Part shown: piece by piece, positions 16,599 through 24,436 of the stretch
Position numbering within the stretch: position 1 is the stretch's first letter
How the letters are laid out: the number at the start of each line of letters is the position of its first letter
From: Haliea sp964022665
Lineage (GTDB): Bacteria > Pseudomonadota > Gammaproteobacteria > Pseudomonadales > Halieaceae
Length of the DNA stretch: 64,000 bases
Assembly: GCA_964022665.1 (NCBI GenBank)
Contig: CAXIDF010000005.1
Span: 62,001 to 126,000 of the forward strand
Direction of reading: 5' to 3'
Program-made: the position numbers and the translations under genes
The notes under the pieces: generated by a model
Databases searched by the model: none
The model's input: only the letters and a program-made list of their open reading frames with translations
What the model was told of the DNA's origin: nothing

Positions 16599-19500
16599 AT
16601 GAAATTTACTGATCTGTTCATCCACAAGCCGGTATTGGCGACGGTAGTCAGCCTGTTTTTGTTGATCCTTGGCCTGCGCGCGGCAACCGAGCTCAACGTG
16701 CGCGAATACCCCATGATCGAGACCGCGGTGATCACCGTGAGCACGCCCTATATCGGCGCCGACGCGGAGCTTATCAAGGGTTTCATCACCACTCCGCTGG
16801 AGCAGGAAATTGCGACCGCTGAGGGTATCGACTACCTCACCTCGACCAGCGTTCGCGGCCTGAGCACCATTTCCGCCTATGTCAGCACCGAGGCCGATCC
16901 TGACGAAGTCCTTACCCAGGTTGTCACCAAGGTCAACAAACTGCGCAATGAATTACCGCGCGAGGCAGAGGACCCGGTGCTGGACCTGGCAATCGGCGAG
17001 CAGGTGGGCAGCATGTACATCTCGTTCATCAGCGACCAGTTGCCGACCAACCGCGTGGCGGATTATGTGATTCGCGAAGTACAACCCAAGCTTTCCACGC
17101 TGCCCGGCGTACTGCGCGCCAGCGCCAACTCCACCAGCGTGTTTGCCATGCGTATCTGGCTGGATCAGGAGCGTATGACCGCCCTGAACCTCACCGCAAG
17201 TGAGGTGCGCACAGCTCTGGCGGCGAACAACGTGTTGTCCGCGGTGGGTGCCAGCAAGGGCAGCATGGTTGAGGTAAACCTGAAGGCTGATACCGACCTG
17301 CGCTCGGTAGAAGGTTTCGAGAGCATGGTATTGCGCGAGCAGGATGGTGCCATTGTGCGGCTGGGAGACATCGCCGAGATTGAGCTGGGCAACGAGGGCT
17401 ATTCCTCGTCGTCCATGTTCATTGACCAGGAAGCGGTCTTCATGCAGATCGACGTGGCGCCCGATGCCAATGCCGTGGAAGTGATCGCCCGGGTGCGCCA
17501 GGTTTATGCCGATGACATTGCGCCGCGCTTGCCGGAGGGTATTGTCGGCAACATCAACTACGACGCCACGGTATACATCCAGAATGCGATCAATGATGTA
17601 GAAGCGACGATTATCGAGGCGATGATCATCGTTATTCTGGTCATTTTCCTTTTCCTCGGGTCCCTGCGCTCGGTATTGATTCCGGCCGTCGCGGTACCGT
17701 TGTCCCTGGTCGGTGGCCTGTTCCTCATGCAGTTGATGGGGTTCAGCATTAACCTGCTCACGCTACTCGCGATTGTGCTGGCCATTGGCATTGTGGTGGA
17801 CGATGCGATCATCGTGCTGGAAAATATCCATCGCCATATCGAAGATGGCATGGCCCCCAAGGAGGCAGCCCTGTTGGGGGCGAGTGAGTTGGCTTGGCCT
17901 ATCGTGGCAATGACCACCACTCTGATTGCGGTGTACATACCTATCGGGTTTGTCGGTGGACTTACGGGTACGCTGTTCACTGAATTCGCCTTCACCCTCG
18001 CAGGCGCGGTGCTGATCTCCGGCATTGTGGCGCTGACGCTTTCACCCATGATGTGCGCGCGCCTGCTGAGCAAGGATGAGGGGGAGAACAGCAACCGGCT
18101 CGAGCGCTGGCTGGACCAGCGCTTTGACGCTCTGCGCCGTGTCTACCAACGAGATCTCGACCGTGTGCTGGACGATAGCGCCGGTGTACTGGTGTTTGGT
18201 GCTGTAATTATCGTGTCCTGCTATTTCCTGTTTGTGCGATCGCCATCGGAGCTGGCACCCTCCGAGGACATCGGGCTTATTTTCTATCTGGCGGAATCGG
18301 ATCCCTACGTCACGCTTGAGTACATCGAACAGTACACGGCGGAGATCGGCCAGATTACCCGCAGCACACCCGAAATCGATGTGAATTTCCTGTTCAATGG
18401 GGTCAGCCCGGGTGGGGGCGGTACCACCAACGGTGCCTTTGGCGGTTTCATCTTCAAGCCCTGGAGCGAGCGCGAACGTAGCTCGGAGCAGGTGTTGCAG
18501 GAGAGTATTCTACCGCGTACACAGAACATTGCCGGTTTGCAGGTGAACGCGGTGAACCCGCCGCCTCTGCCTTCCAGCGGTATATTGCCGGTGGAGTTCG
18601 TGCTCACCTCCACGCTCGATTTCACTATCATGTACGACGATGTGCAGCGTGTACTGCAGCGGGCACGTGAGAGCGGCAAGTTCATCTTCATTGACCAGGA
18701 TCTGCAGATCGACAAGCCGCAGCAACGCCTGACGGTCGATCGGGACAAAGCGGCCCTGCTGGGGGTGGAAATGCAGCAGATCAGTGCCGACCTTTCGGCG
18801 CTCTTGTCCGGTGGCTATGTCAACCGATTCACCATGAACGAACGTTCCTACAAGGTGATTCCGCAGGTACGTCGCACGCAGCGCATGACTCCCCAGGATC
18901 TGCAGGGCTTCTACACGCGCACGCGCAGCGGTGATCTGGTTCCCATGAGTACGCTGGTACAACTGGAGAGCGAAGTGGTGCCGCGCTCGCTGAAGGGCTT
19001 CCAGCAGCTCAATGCCGTTACCCTGAGCGGCATTCCCCGCCCCGGCGTGGCGCTGGGCGATGCGCTGGCCACACTGGAACAGATCAGCCGGGATGAACTA
19101 AGCCGCGAATACAGCGTGGATTACGGCGGCCAGAGCCGGCAGTTCAAGGCCGAGGGCAGTGCACTCATCATGACCTTCTTCTTCGCCCTGCTTCTGATTT
19201 ACCTGGTGCTGGCCGCGCAGTTCGAGTCGTTCCGCGACCCGATCATCATGCTCGTGACGGTACCGATGTCGGTGTGCGGTGCACTGCTCTGCCTGAATAT
19301 TCTGTCCATTTTTCAGGTGACCGGCGCCACGCTGAACATCTACACGCAGGTGGGCATCGTCACGCTGATTGGCGTGATTTCCAAGCACGGCATTCTCATT
19401 GTGGAATTTGCCAATCGGCTGCAGGAAGAGGGAATGAGAAAGCGCGAGGCGATTGAAGAGGCGGCTTCCGTGCGCCTGCGCCCTGTGTTGATGACCACCG

Positions 19501-19673
19501 CCGCGTTGGTCATCGCCATGGTGCCCTTGCTACTCGCCTCTGGCCCCGGTGCCTCTGCGCGGTTTTCCATGGGCCTGGTGATTGCCTCCGGCATGACCAT
19601 CGGCACATTGTTTACCCTGTATGTACTGCCGGCGGTCTATCTGTACCTGGGTCGAGATCTCGCAGCGGAGTGA
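16599..19673 (+). CDS. RND multidrug-type efflux permease
   Basis: The 1024-residue protein has the standard RND plan: TM1 at the extreme N-terminus (DLFIHKPVLATVVSLFLL), two large periplasmic loops and twelve TM helices. TM4 contains the proton-relay aspartates in AIGIVVDDAIIVLENI (near residue 400). The late segment TLIGVISKHGILIVEFAN is typical of the HAE1/AcrB branch. It exports hydrophobic or amphiphilic compounds using the proton gradient. It pairs with the adaptor 1 bp upstream. Its last 62 bp overlap the 3' end of the convergent desaturase gene. Confidence 0.95.
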   Translation: MKFTDLFIHKPVLATVVSLFLLILGLRAATELNVREYPMIETAVITVSTPYIGADAELIKGFITTPLEQEIATAEGIDYLTSTSVRGLSTISAYVSTEADPDEVLTQVVTKVNKLRNELPREAEDPVLDLAIGEQVGSMYISFISDQLPTNRVADYVIREVQPKLSTLPGVLRASANSTSVFAMRIWLDQERMTALNLTASEVRTALAANNVLSAVGASKGSMVEVNLKADTDLRSVEGFESMVLREQDGAIVRLGDIAEIELGNEGYSSSSMFIDQEAVFMQIDVAPDANAVEVIARVRQVYADDIAPRLPEGIVGNINYDATVYIQNAINDVEATIIEAMIIVILVIFLFLGSLRSVLIPAVAVPLSLVGGLFLMQLMGFSINLLTLLAIVLAIGIVVDDAIIVLENIHRHIEDGMAPKEAALLGASELAWPIVAMTTTLIAVYIPIGFVGGLTGTLFTEFAFTLAGAVLISGIVALTLSPMMCARLLSKDEGENSNRLERWLDQRFDALRRVYQRDLDRVLDDSAGVLVFGAVIIVSCYFLFVRSPSELAPSEDIGLIFYLAESDPYVTLEYIEQYTAEIGQITRSTPEIDVNFLFNGVSPGGGGTTNGAFGGFIFKPWSERERSSEQVLQESILPRTQNIAGLQVNAVNPPPLPSSGILPVEFVLTSTLDFTIMYDDVQRVLQRARESGKFIFIDQDLQIDKPQQRLTVDRDKAALLGVEMQQISADLSALLSGGYVNRFTMNERSYKVIPQVRRTQRMTPQDLQGFYTRTRSGDLVPMSTLVQLESEVVPRSLKGFQQLNAVTLSGIPRPGVALGDALATLEQISRDELSREYSVDYGGQSRQFKAEGSALIMTFFFALLLIYLVLAAQFESFRDPIIMLVTVPMSVCGALLCLNILSIFQVTGATLNIYTQVGIVTLIGVISKHGILIVEFANRLQEEGMRKREAIEEAASVRLRPVLMTTAALVIAMVPLLLASGPGASARFSMGLVIASGMTIGTLFTLYVLPAVYLYLGRDLAAE

Positions 19674-20436
19674 GTAATTGCCGGTCTAGCCGCTGGTCGG
19701 CAGGTTCGCGCAGGTATTCGAGCCCCAACAGGCGCTGCGGATGCTCGTCGAAATCCGGGTGCGTGGCGGTCCCGAACACGTAGTCGTACCAGGGCACCAG
19801 GCTGCCATAATTACTGTTCGTGTAGCGCTGTTCAACGAAGTGATGGGTGCGGTGGAAGTCCGGTGTGAGCAGCAGATAGCGCAGCCAGCGCTCGACGGAC
19901 GGCGGCACGTGCACGTTGCTGTGACTGAACAGCGTGGCGGCAACCGCGAAGATCCGGTAGGCGAGCGCCGACTCCGGGCCGACGCCCAGCAAGAGTACAA
20001 GTGGGGCGCCTACCGGCAGTGCAATCAACGGCTCCAGAGGGTGGTGCCGGTAGCCCGTAGAAACGTCTACCTCGGGATCCGAATGGTGCAGTGCGTGGAT
20101 GCGCCACATCAGGGGAAAGCGGTGAAATGCCCGGTGTAGCCAGTAACTTACCAGCTGCGTGCCAGCCAACAGGGCGATGAACCCCGTCACGGGCCCCAGA
20201 TTCAGTACGCCAAACTCTTCGGCCCTGCCCCAGCGTGCGAGCCAGACAAAAAACAGTGTGCTGGCAACCAGCATGATGTACCAGTTAATCAGGGCGAGCG
20301 AGAAGTTGTTGGCCCAGCGCCAGGTTAGCCCAGTGGTGCCGCTGCGGCGCGGCACCAGGGTTTCCAGAAGTAAAAACAAGCTCATCAGACCCAGCGTCCA
20401 CAGGTAGATGTGTTGCGATGCGGACGTTACCGTCAT
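19612..20436 (-). CDS. Sterol desaturase/fatty acid hydroxylase family protein
   Basis: The 274-residue membrane protein has four to five hydrophobic helices. The histidine boxes of the di-iron hydroxylase superfamily are all present: HRAFH near residue 101, HALHH near residue 115, a GYRHHP element, and HRTHH near residue 196. Such enzymes hydroxylate or desaturate lipids, sterols or carotenoids in the membrane using O2. The 3' end overlaps the RND pump gene by 62 bp tail to tail. A second, only distantly similar family member is at 34557. Substrate not predictable from sequence. Confidence 0.88.
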   Translation of the reverse strand: MTVTSASQHIYLWTLGLMSLFLLLETLVPRRSGTTGLTWRWANNFSLALINWYIMLVASTLFFVWLARWGRAEEFGVLNLGPVTGFIALLAGTQLVSYWLHRAFHRFPLMWRIHALHHSDPEVDVSTGYRHHPLEPLIALPVGAPLVLLLGVGPESALAYRIFAVAATLFSHSNVHVPPSVERWLRYLLLTPDFHRTHHFVEQRYTNSNYGSLVPWYDYVFGTATHPDFDEHPQRLLGLEYLREPADQRLDRQLLTPLRDLDPGTDRPPAVHTG

Positions 20437-20451
20437 GGGCCCGGAGTGTGT

Positions 20452-21018
20452 TTAATTGGGAGCCGACGACTCACAGTAGCCCATGCTCTGTTCAGCCCCA
20501 TCGGGTATGACGGTTCCCACCGGGGCGCCATTGTTGTTGAATGTGCCCAACTGGCCGCAGATAAATGTGTATTCCATTACCTGCAAGTCGCGGCCGCATT
20601 GGTTATTTACGGTGTTTTCAGGCGAGTTGAAGCCGCGCAAATTGTTGAAGTTGACCGTAATGGTCGCGGTCTCGCAAGTGGCTTCCGCAAGCGTGGCTGC
20701 GCTGGTTGCCAGCGTCCTTTCAACACCAAAGCCGCCAACCAGGACACCGCTGCCAAGCAGGGCGATGCTGACAATTTTCTGTGCGCCGCCGTTATTGCGC
20801 AGCACACGCAGGGCGATGACTGCCAGAACCACGCCCAGCGCTATCAGAATAGCCGGGCTCAGCGTGGGCACTGCGGTGGCAGAAGCCGGGCCCAACACCA
20901 CACCGCCCGGTGTGCCGGCATTGCTGACGGGGGCCAGAACCAGCAGTGCGAGCGCTGTGCCGTAGGTTGGAGTGTGGCCTGCGACAAGACGTCGCGCTAT
21001 GCCCGTTGTTATTCTCAT
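20452..21018 (-). CDS. Secreted protein with internal IPTL-like exosortase sorting motif (midcut type)
   Basis: The 188-residue protein has an N-terminal signal peptide (about residues 1-35, ALALLVLAPVSNAG). At residues 51-75 it has a sorting-signal-like element, PTLSPAILIALGVVLAVIA, followed by a basic LRVLRN. Usually such PTL(S)-TM-basic signals end a protein; here over 100 residues follow. These include a second hydrophobic segment and an extracytoplasmic-looking Cys-containing domain (four Cys near residues 125-185). This matches the family described as midcut-by-XrtH, where an exosortase cuts in the middle. No exosortase gene is in the window. The start is supported by a GAGG Shine-Dalgarno. 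Confidence 0.65.
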   Translation of the reverse strand: MRITTGIARRLVAGHTPTYGTALALLVLAPVSNAGTPGGVVLGPASATAVPTLSPAILIALGVVLAVIALRVLRNNGGAQKIVSIALLGSGVLVGGFGVERTLATSAATLAEATCETATITVNFNNLRGFNSPENTVNNQCGRDLQVMEYTFICGQLGTFNNNGAPVGTVIPDGAEQSMGYCESSAPN

Positions 21019-21220
21019 TTGCCAGTCCTCTGCGTATTGACCACAATTTTAGTAGGGATTATGTCGCAGCGTATAATAAACGCGCTTGTACGTGCAAGGC
21101 CTCTGACGCCGTAGCAACGCCGGAGTCCAATGTGGCCCCATCGATCTGGAGCAGCTCCGGGATCCGCGTAATACGTGACAGCAACTTCCTTTATCTCCTG
21201 CATGCGTGCAGTTTTGTGGT

Positions 21221-21248
21221 TTGAACTATTTTCTGGAACCGCTATCCT
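21221..21248 (+). promoter_or_regulatory. Candidate sigma-70 promoter of the metal efflux operon
   Basis: TTGAAC (21221-21226) and TATCCT (21243-21248) are spaced by 16 bp, about 30 bp before the ATG of the Cys/Met/His-rich gene. A 6-bp inverted repeat, CTGGAA (21233-21238) and TTCCAG (21259-21264), flanks the -10 box and could be a metal-sensor operator. Identified by eye only. Confidence 0.35.
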
Positions 21249-21277
21249 ATTAAGGTGTTTCCAGTTCCGCGAGGCGT

Positions 21278-21646
21278 ATGTTGCAGCGCAAGTATAAGAT
21301 GTGTGTTGTGCTCATCGCTCTGCTGGCCTTTGCGGGTCGGCTGGGGGCGGTTACGTCTGCACCCTGCACCATGATGGATTCCGGCAGTGTGCCCGAGTCT
21401 GCACAGGTGGCAATGGGCATGGATCATGCCGGGCACACGTTAGCGGGTGAGGCCGGTGGCCCTGAGCAGTCATGCTGTGACGCGCTCCAGTGTTCCCTGC
21501 TGCACTGCCTGTCCTCCGGAGCGGCGCTGGTTGACTCCCTGGTACTCGAAACTCTCCCCTGCTCCACTATCTTCAACGCTGGAAGTCCGATCGCGTGTGT
21601 GTCGGCTGACGGCGTTTCGGTATTTCGTCCCCCCATTTCCCGCTGA
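21278..21646 (+). CDS. Secreted Cys/Met/His-rich small protein at the head of the metal efflux operon
   Basis: This 122-residue protein is of no recognised family. It has an N-terminal signal peptide (about residues 1-24). The mature part is rich in potential metal ligands: PCTMMDSG, VAMGMDHAGH, QSCCDALQC and SLLHC. It precedes the CusC/B/A-like genes on the same strand by about 200 bp. Similar short Cys/His-rich reading frames are common at the head of copper/silver efflux operons in marine gammaproteobacteria. A role as a periplasmic metal-binding or sensing protein is an inference. Confidence 0.6.
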   Translation: MLQRKYKMCVVLIALLAFAGRLGAVTSAPCTMMDSGSVPESAQVAMGMDHAGHTLAGEAGGPEQSCCDALQCSLLHCLSSGAALVDSLVLETLPCSTIFNAGSPIACVSADGVSVFRPPISR

Positions 21647-21854
21647 TACGGGGTTAGTGCGCCTGAAATTCGGCCACTCACACCCATTGTGGCGGGAGTT
21701 CTCTACTCCCCAAACGTAATCAGCGCCCTGCCAGTCGCCGCTTGCCTACGCTTGTGCGGCGCAAGTGCAACCTGTTGTTGCGCGAGCTATCCCACGGCGT
21801 CCCGCTTGGTCAAACCCCGGTGTGGTGGGGCAGCAAGGGTTTCGAGGAAAGACA

Positions 21855-23177
21855 ATGAATGTTTTAAAAAAAGCTCTCTGGTCACTGCTGTTGCTGTGTG
21901 TGCCGGCGGTGGCGCAATCAGACTTGGCGCCACTCACGCGCGACCGGGCGATTGCGCTGGCCGTTGCAGCCGACCCCTGGCTTGCGGGTAGCACGTATCG
22001 CCAGCAGGCGCTGTCTGACGAGGCAGCCGCCGCCAACAGCTTGCCAGACCCCCGTATCAACATGACGGCCGGGAATTTGCCGCTGGATACCTTTGACATC
22101 AATCAGGAGGCGATGACCCAGTTCACAGTCGGCGTGAGCCAGGCGTTTCCGCGCGGTGACAGCCGCGCACTGGCGGCGCAGCAGAAAAGCCGGCTGGCGG
22201 AACAAGAACCCCTGCTACGTGCAGACCGTGCCGCGCAGGTAGAGCGCACCGTGACGCAGCTGTGGTTCGCGGCGTATCTGGCGCAGGAGACGATCGCCCT
22301 GGTGGAGCAGAGCCGAGGGCTCTTCAGGCAGCTATACGACGCCGCCAGACTCCGCTACGCGGCGGCACTGGGGGCGACCCGTCAGCAGGACCTGGTGCGG
22401 GCACAACTGGAGCTGACGCGGCTTGAAGATCGCCTCGTCGGGCTGCAGGAGCGCCGCGCAGCCGCCCAGCGGCGCATGGCCGAGTGGATCGGCGATAGTG
22501 CTGTGCTGCCCTTGCTCGCGCCTGACCTCAGCGGCTCGGTGGAGGTGCCGGCTGCGTTGGGTGCTACTCAGCAATACCGCGACTTAATTGTCCGCCACCC
22601 GGCGCTGCAGGCGCTCGACAAGCGCGTAGAGGCCATGTCCGCCGAGGTGGAGCTTGCCCGGCAGGAGTACAAGCCGGCCTGGGGTATCAGTGCACAGTAT
22701 GGCTACCGCGATGATGACCCCCTGGGTCGCGATCGCGCCGACCTGTTCAGTGTGGGCGTGACAGTTGACCTGCCTTTGTTTACCGCGGATCGCCAGGACA
22801 GGCAGGTCGGGGCGGCCATGGCACGTCTGGAGGCACTGCGCACGGATCGTCAGTTGCTGGCGCGCCAGCTGCTTGCGGAGTTGCAAACGGCCCTGGCCCG
22901 TTTGCAACGCGTGCAGGAACGCGAGGTATTGTATGCGCAACATCTGTTGCCCCAGATGGCCGATCAGGCGGAGGCGGCACTCGCGTCCTATAACAGCGAT
23001 GACGGCGACTTCGCCGAGGCCGTGCGGGCACGGATAGCAGAGCTCGATGCACGTATGGAGTCGCTGGCTATCTCGGTGGAGCAGCAGCAGCTTTTGGCAC
23101 AGGTGGATTATCTATTGGTTGCGGCCGAACGCGACCGGTCGGAGCCGACAGTGAATAGCCCAGGAGCGAAGCAATGA
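21855..23177 (+). CDS. TolC-family outer membrane channel of heavy-metal efflux system (CusC/CzcC-like)
   Basis: The product has 440 residues from the ATG at 21855, preceded by GAGGAAAGACA as Shine-Dalgarno; the open frame extends 30 codons upstream without coding character. It has a signal peptide (about residues 1-20, ALWSLLLLCVPAVAQ). The TolC-like pattern of long amphipathic helices follows: RDRAIALAVAADPWLAGSTY, LPDPRINMTAGNLPLDTFD, and GATRQQDLVRAQLELTRLED. It forms the outer-membrane duct of a tripartite RND metal exporter. Its stop overlaps the start of the adaptor gene by 4 bp. Confidence 0.9.
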   Translation: MNVLKKALWSLLLLCVPAVAQSDLAPLTRDRAIALAVAADPWLAGSTYRQQALSDEAAAANSLPDPRINMTAGNLPLDTFDINQEAMTQFTVGVSQAFPRGDSRALAAQQKSRLAEQEPLLRADRAAQVERTVTQLWFAAYLAQETIALVEQSRGLFRQLYDAARLRYAAALGATRQQDLVRAQLELTRLEDRLVGLQERRAAAQRRMAEWIGDSAVLPLLAPDLSGSVEVPAALGATQQYRDLIVRHPALQALDKRVEAMSAEVELARQEYKPAWGISAQYGYRDDDPLGRDRADLFSVGVTVDLPLFTADRQDRQVGAAMARLEALRTDRQLLARQLLAELQTALARLQRVQEREVLYAQHLLPQMADQAEAALASYNSDDGDFAEAVRARIAELDARMESLAISVEQQQLLAQVDYLLVAAERDRSEPTVNSPGAKQ

Positions 23178-24436
23178 ACGCAATGATGAAAACCGTTGCC
23201 GCAACAACGCTGGGCGCGGTGGCTGGCGTGCTTGCAACGCTCTGGTGGAGTAGCGCAGCACCGGCGCCGACGGTTGAAAACGCGGCAGCGGAGCCACTGT
23301 ATTGGGTGGCTCCCATGGACCCGAACTACCGCCGCGATGCGCCGGGCAAGTCGCCGATGGGCATGGACCTGATACCGGTTTATGCCGATAAGGCTGACGC
23401 GGCCCCCACGGGCACGGTGCGGATTACCCCTGCGGTGACCAACAACCTCGGTGTGCGTACTGCTGAAGTCGTGATGGGGCGCCTTCCCTCTCTCATCAGT
23501 ACGGTGGGTTACGTGCAGTACGATGAAGACCAGTTGCAGCATGTGCATCCGCGCGTAGAGGGTTGGATCGAGACGCTGTTCGTGAATGCATCCGGTGACC
23601 CGGTTAGCCGCGGCGAGCCGCTGTATACCTTGTATTCACCGACCCTGGTTAATGCCCAGGAGGAGCTGTTGCTGGCCTGGCGGCGAGACGACCCGGCCTT
23701 GATCAAGGCCGCGTCAGAGCGGCTCGAGGCGCTGCGGGTGCCGCCAGAGGCGATACGCACGCTTCGGGAGACCCTGACAGTAAGCCGCACGGTTACCGTC
23801 ACGGCGCCGCAGGATGGCGTGGTCGACACACTGCAGGTGCGCCAGGGCATGTATGTCAAACCGGGTATGGAAACCCTGTCGATTGCCTCACTCGATCACC
23901 TCTGGGTGATCGGTGAAGTGTTCGAGAACCAGACAACGCAAGTGCAGGTGGGCGATGCCGTGCGCATACAGCTGGACTACGCTCCAGAACGAGAATGGGA
24001 AGGCAGGATTGACTTCGTTTACCCCACCCTGAATACCCGCACCCGCACCCTGCAGGTGCGGGTGCGGGTGGCCAACCCCGATCACGTCTTGCGCCCGGGC
24101 ATGTTCGCTCAGCTGCAAGTTGCGACCAAGCCGGGCGAGCAAAGGCTACTGGTGCCCCGCGAAGCATTGATTCGCACCGGGTCGCAGTCCCGGCTGGTGC
24201 TGGCATTGGGCGAGGGTCGCTTCAAGTCGGTGGCGGTGGAGACGGGGCGAGTCGGGCGGGACCAGGCTGAAATTCTCAACGGCATAGCCGCGGGAGACCG
24301 CATCGTGACCTCGGCGCAATTCCTCATCGATTCCGAGTCCAGTAAAACGTCGGACTTCCAGCGCATGGAGCATAGCCCTGCGGCGCGCAAGCAGGTGCAT
24401 GATCACAGTGCGCACGCCAGGGAGCACTCGCAATGA
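23174..24436 (+). CDS. Heavy-metal RND efflux periplasmic adaptor (CusB-like)
   Basis: The 420-residue adaptor has an N-terminal membrane/signal segment (about residues 7-28). Next is a heavy-metal-binding domain of the HMBD type (YWVAPMDPNYRRDAPGKSPM then GMDLIPVY, about residues 43-72), then the lipoyl, helical and beta-barrel domains of CusB. The C-terminus is His-rich (VHDHSAHAREHSQ). The HMBD has MDP where most family members have MHP, so one usual His ligand is missing. It is coupled to its neighbours by 4-bp overlaps at both ends. Expected substrate Cu(I)/Ag(I) or another soft metal. Confidence 0.9.
   Translation: MNAMMKTVAATTLGAVAGVLATLWWSSAAPAPTVENAAAEPLYWVAPMDPNYRRDAPGKSPMGMDLIPVYADKADAAPTGTVRITPAVTNNLGVRTAEVVMGRLPSLISTVGYVQYDEDQLQHVHPRVEGWIETLFVNASGDPVSRGEPLYTLYSPTLVNAQEELLLAWRRDDPALIKAASERLEALRVPPEAIRTLRETLTVSRTVTVTAPQDGVVDTLQVRQGMYVKPGMETLSIASLDHLWVIGEVFENQTTQVQVGDAVRIQLDYAPEREWEGRIDFVYPTLNTRTRTLQVRVRVANPDHVLRPGMFAQLQVATKPGEQRLLVPREALIRTGSQSRLVLALGEGRFKSVAVETGRVGRDQAEILNGIAAGDRIVTSAQFLIDSESSKTSDFQRMEHSPAARKQVHDHSAHAREHSQ
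24035..24069. repeat. 15-bp perfect inverted repeat inside the cusB-like gene
   Basis: ACCCGCACCCGCACC (24035-24049) and GGTGCGGGTGCGGGT (24055-24069) are perfectly complementary around a 5-nt loop. The codons read as an alternating Arg/Thr and Arg/Val stretch (NTRTRTLQVRVRV). No T tract follows. A very stable mRNA hairpin is expected in the middle of this coding region. Confidence 0.7.
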
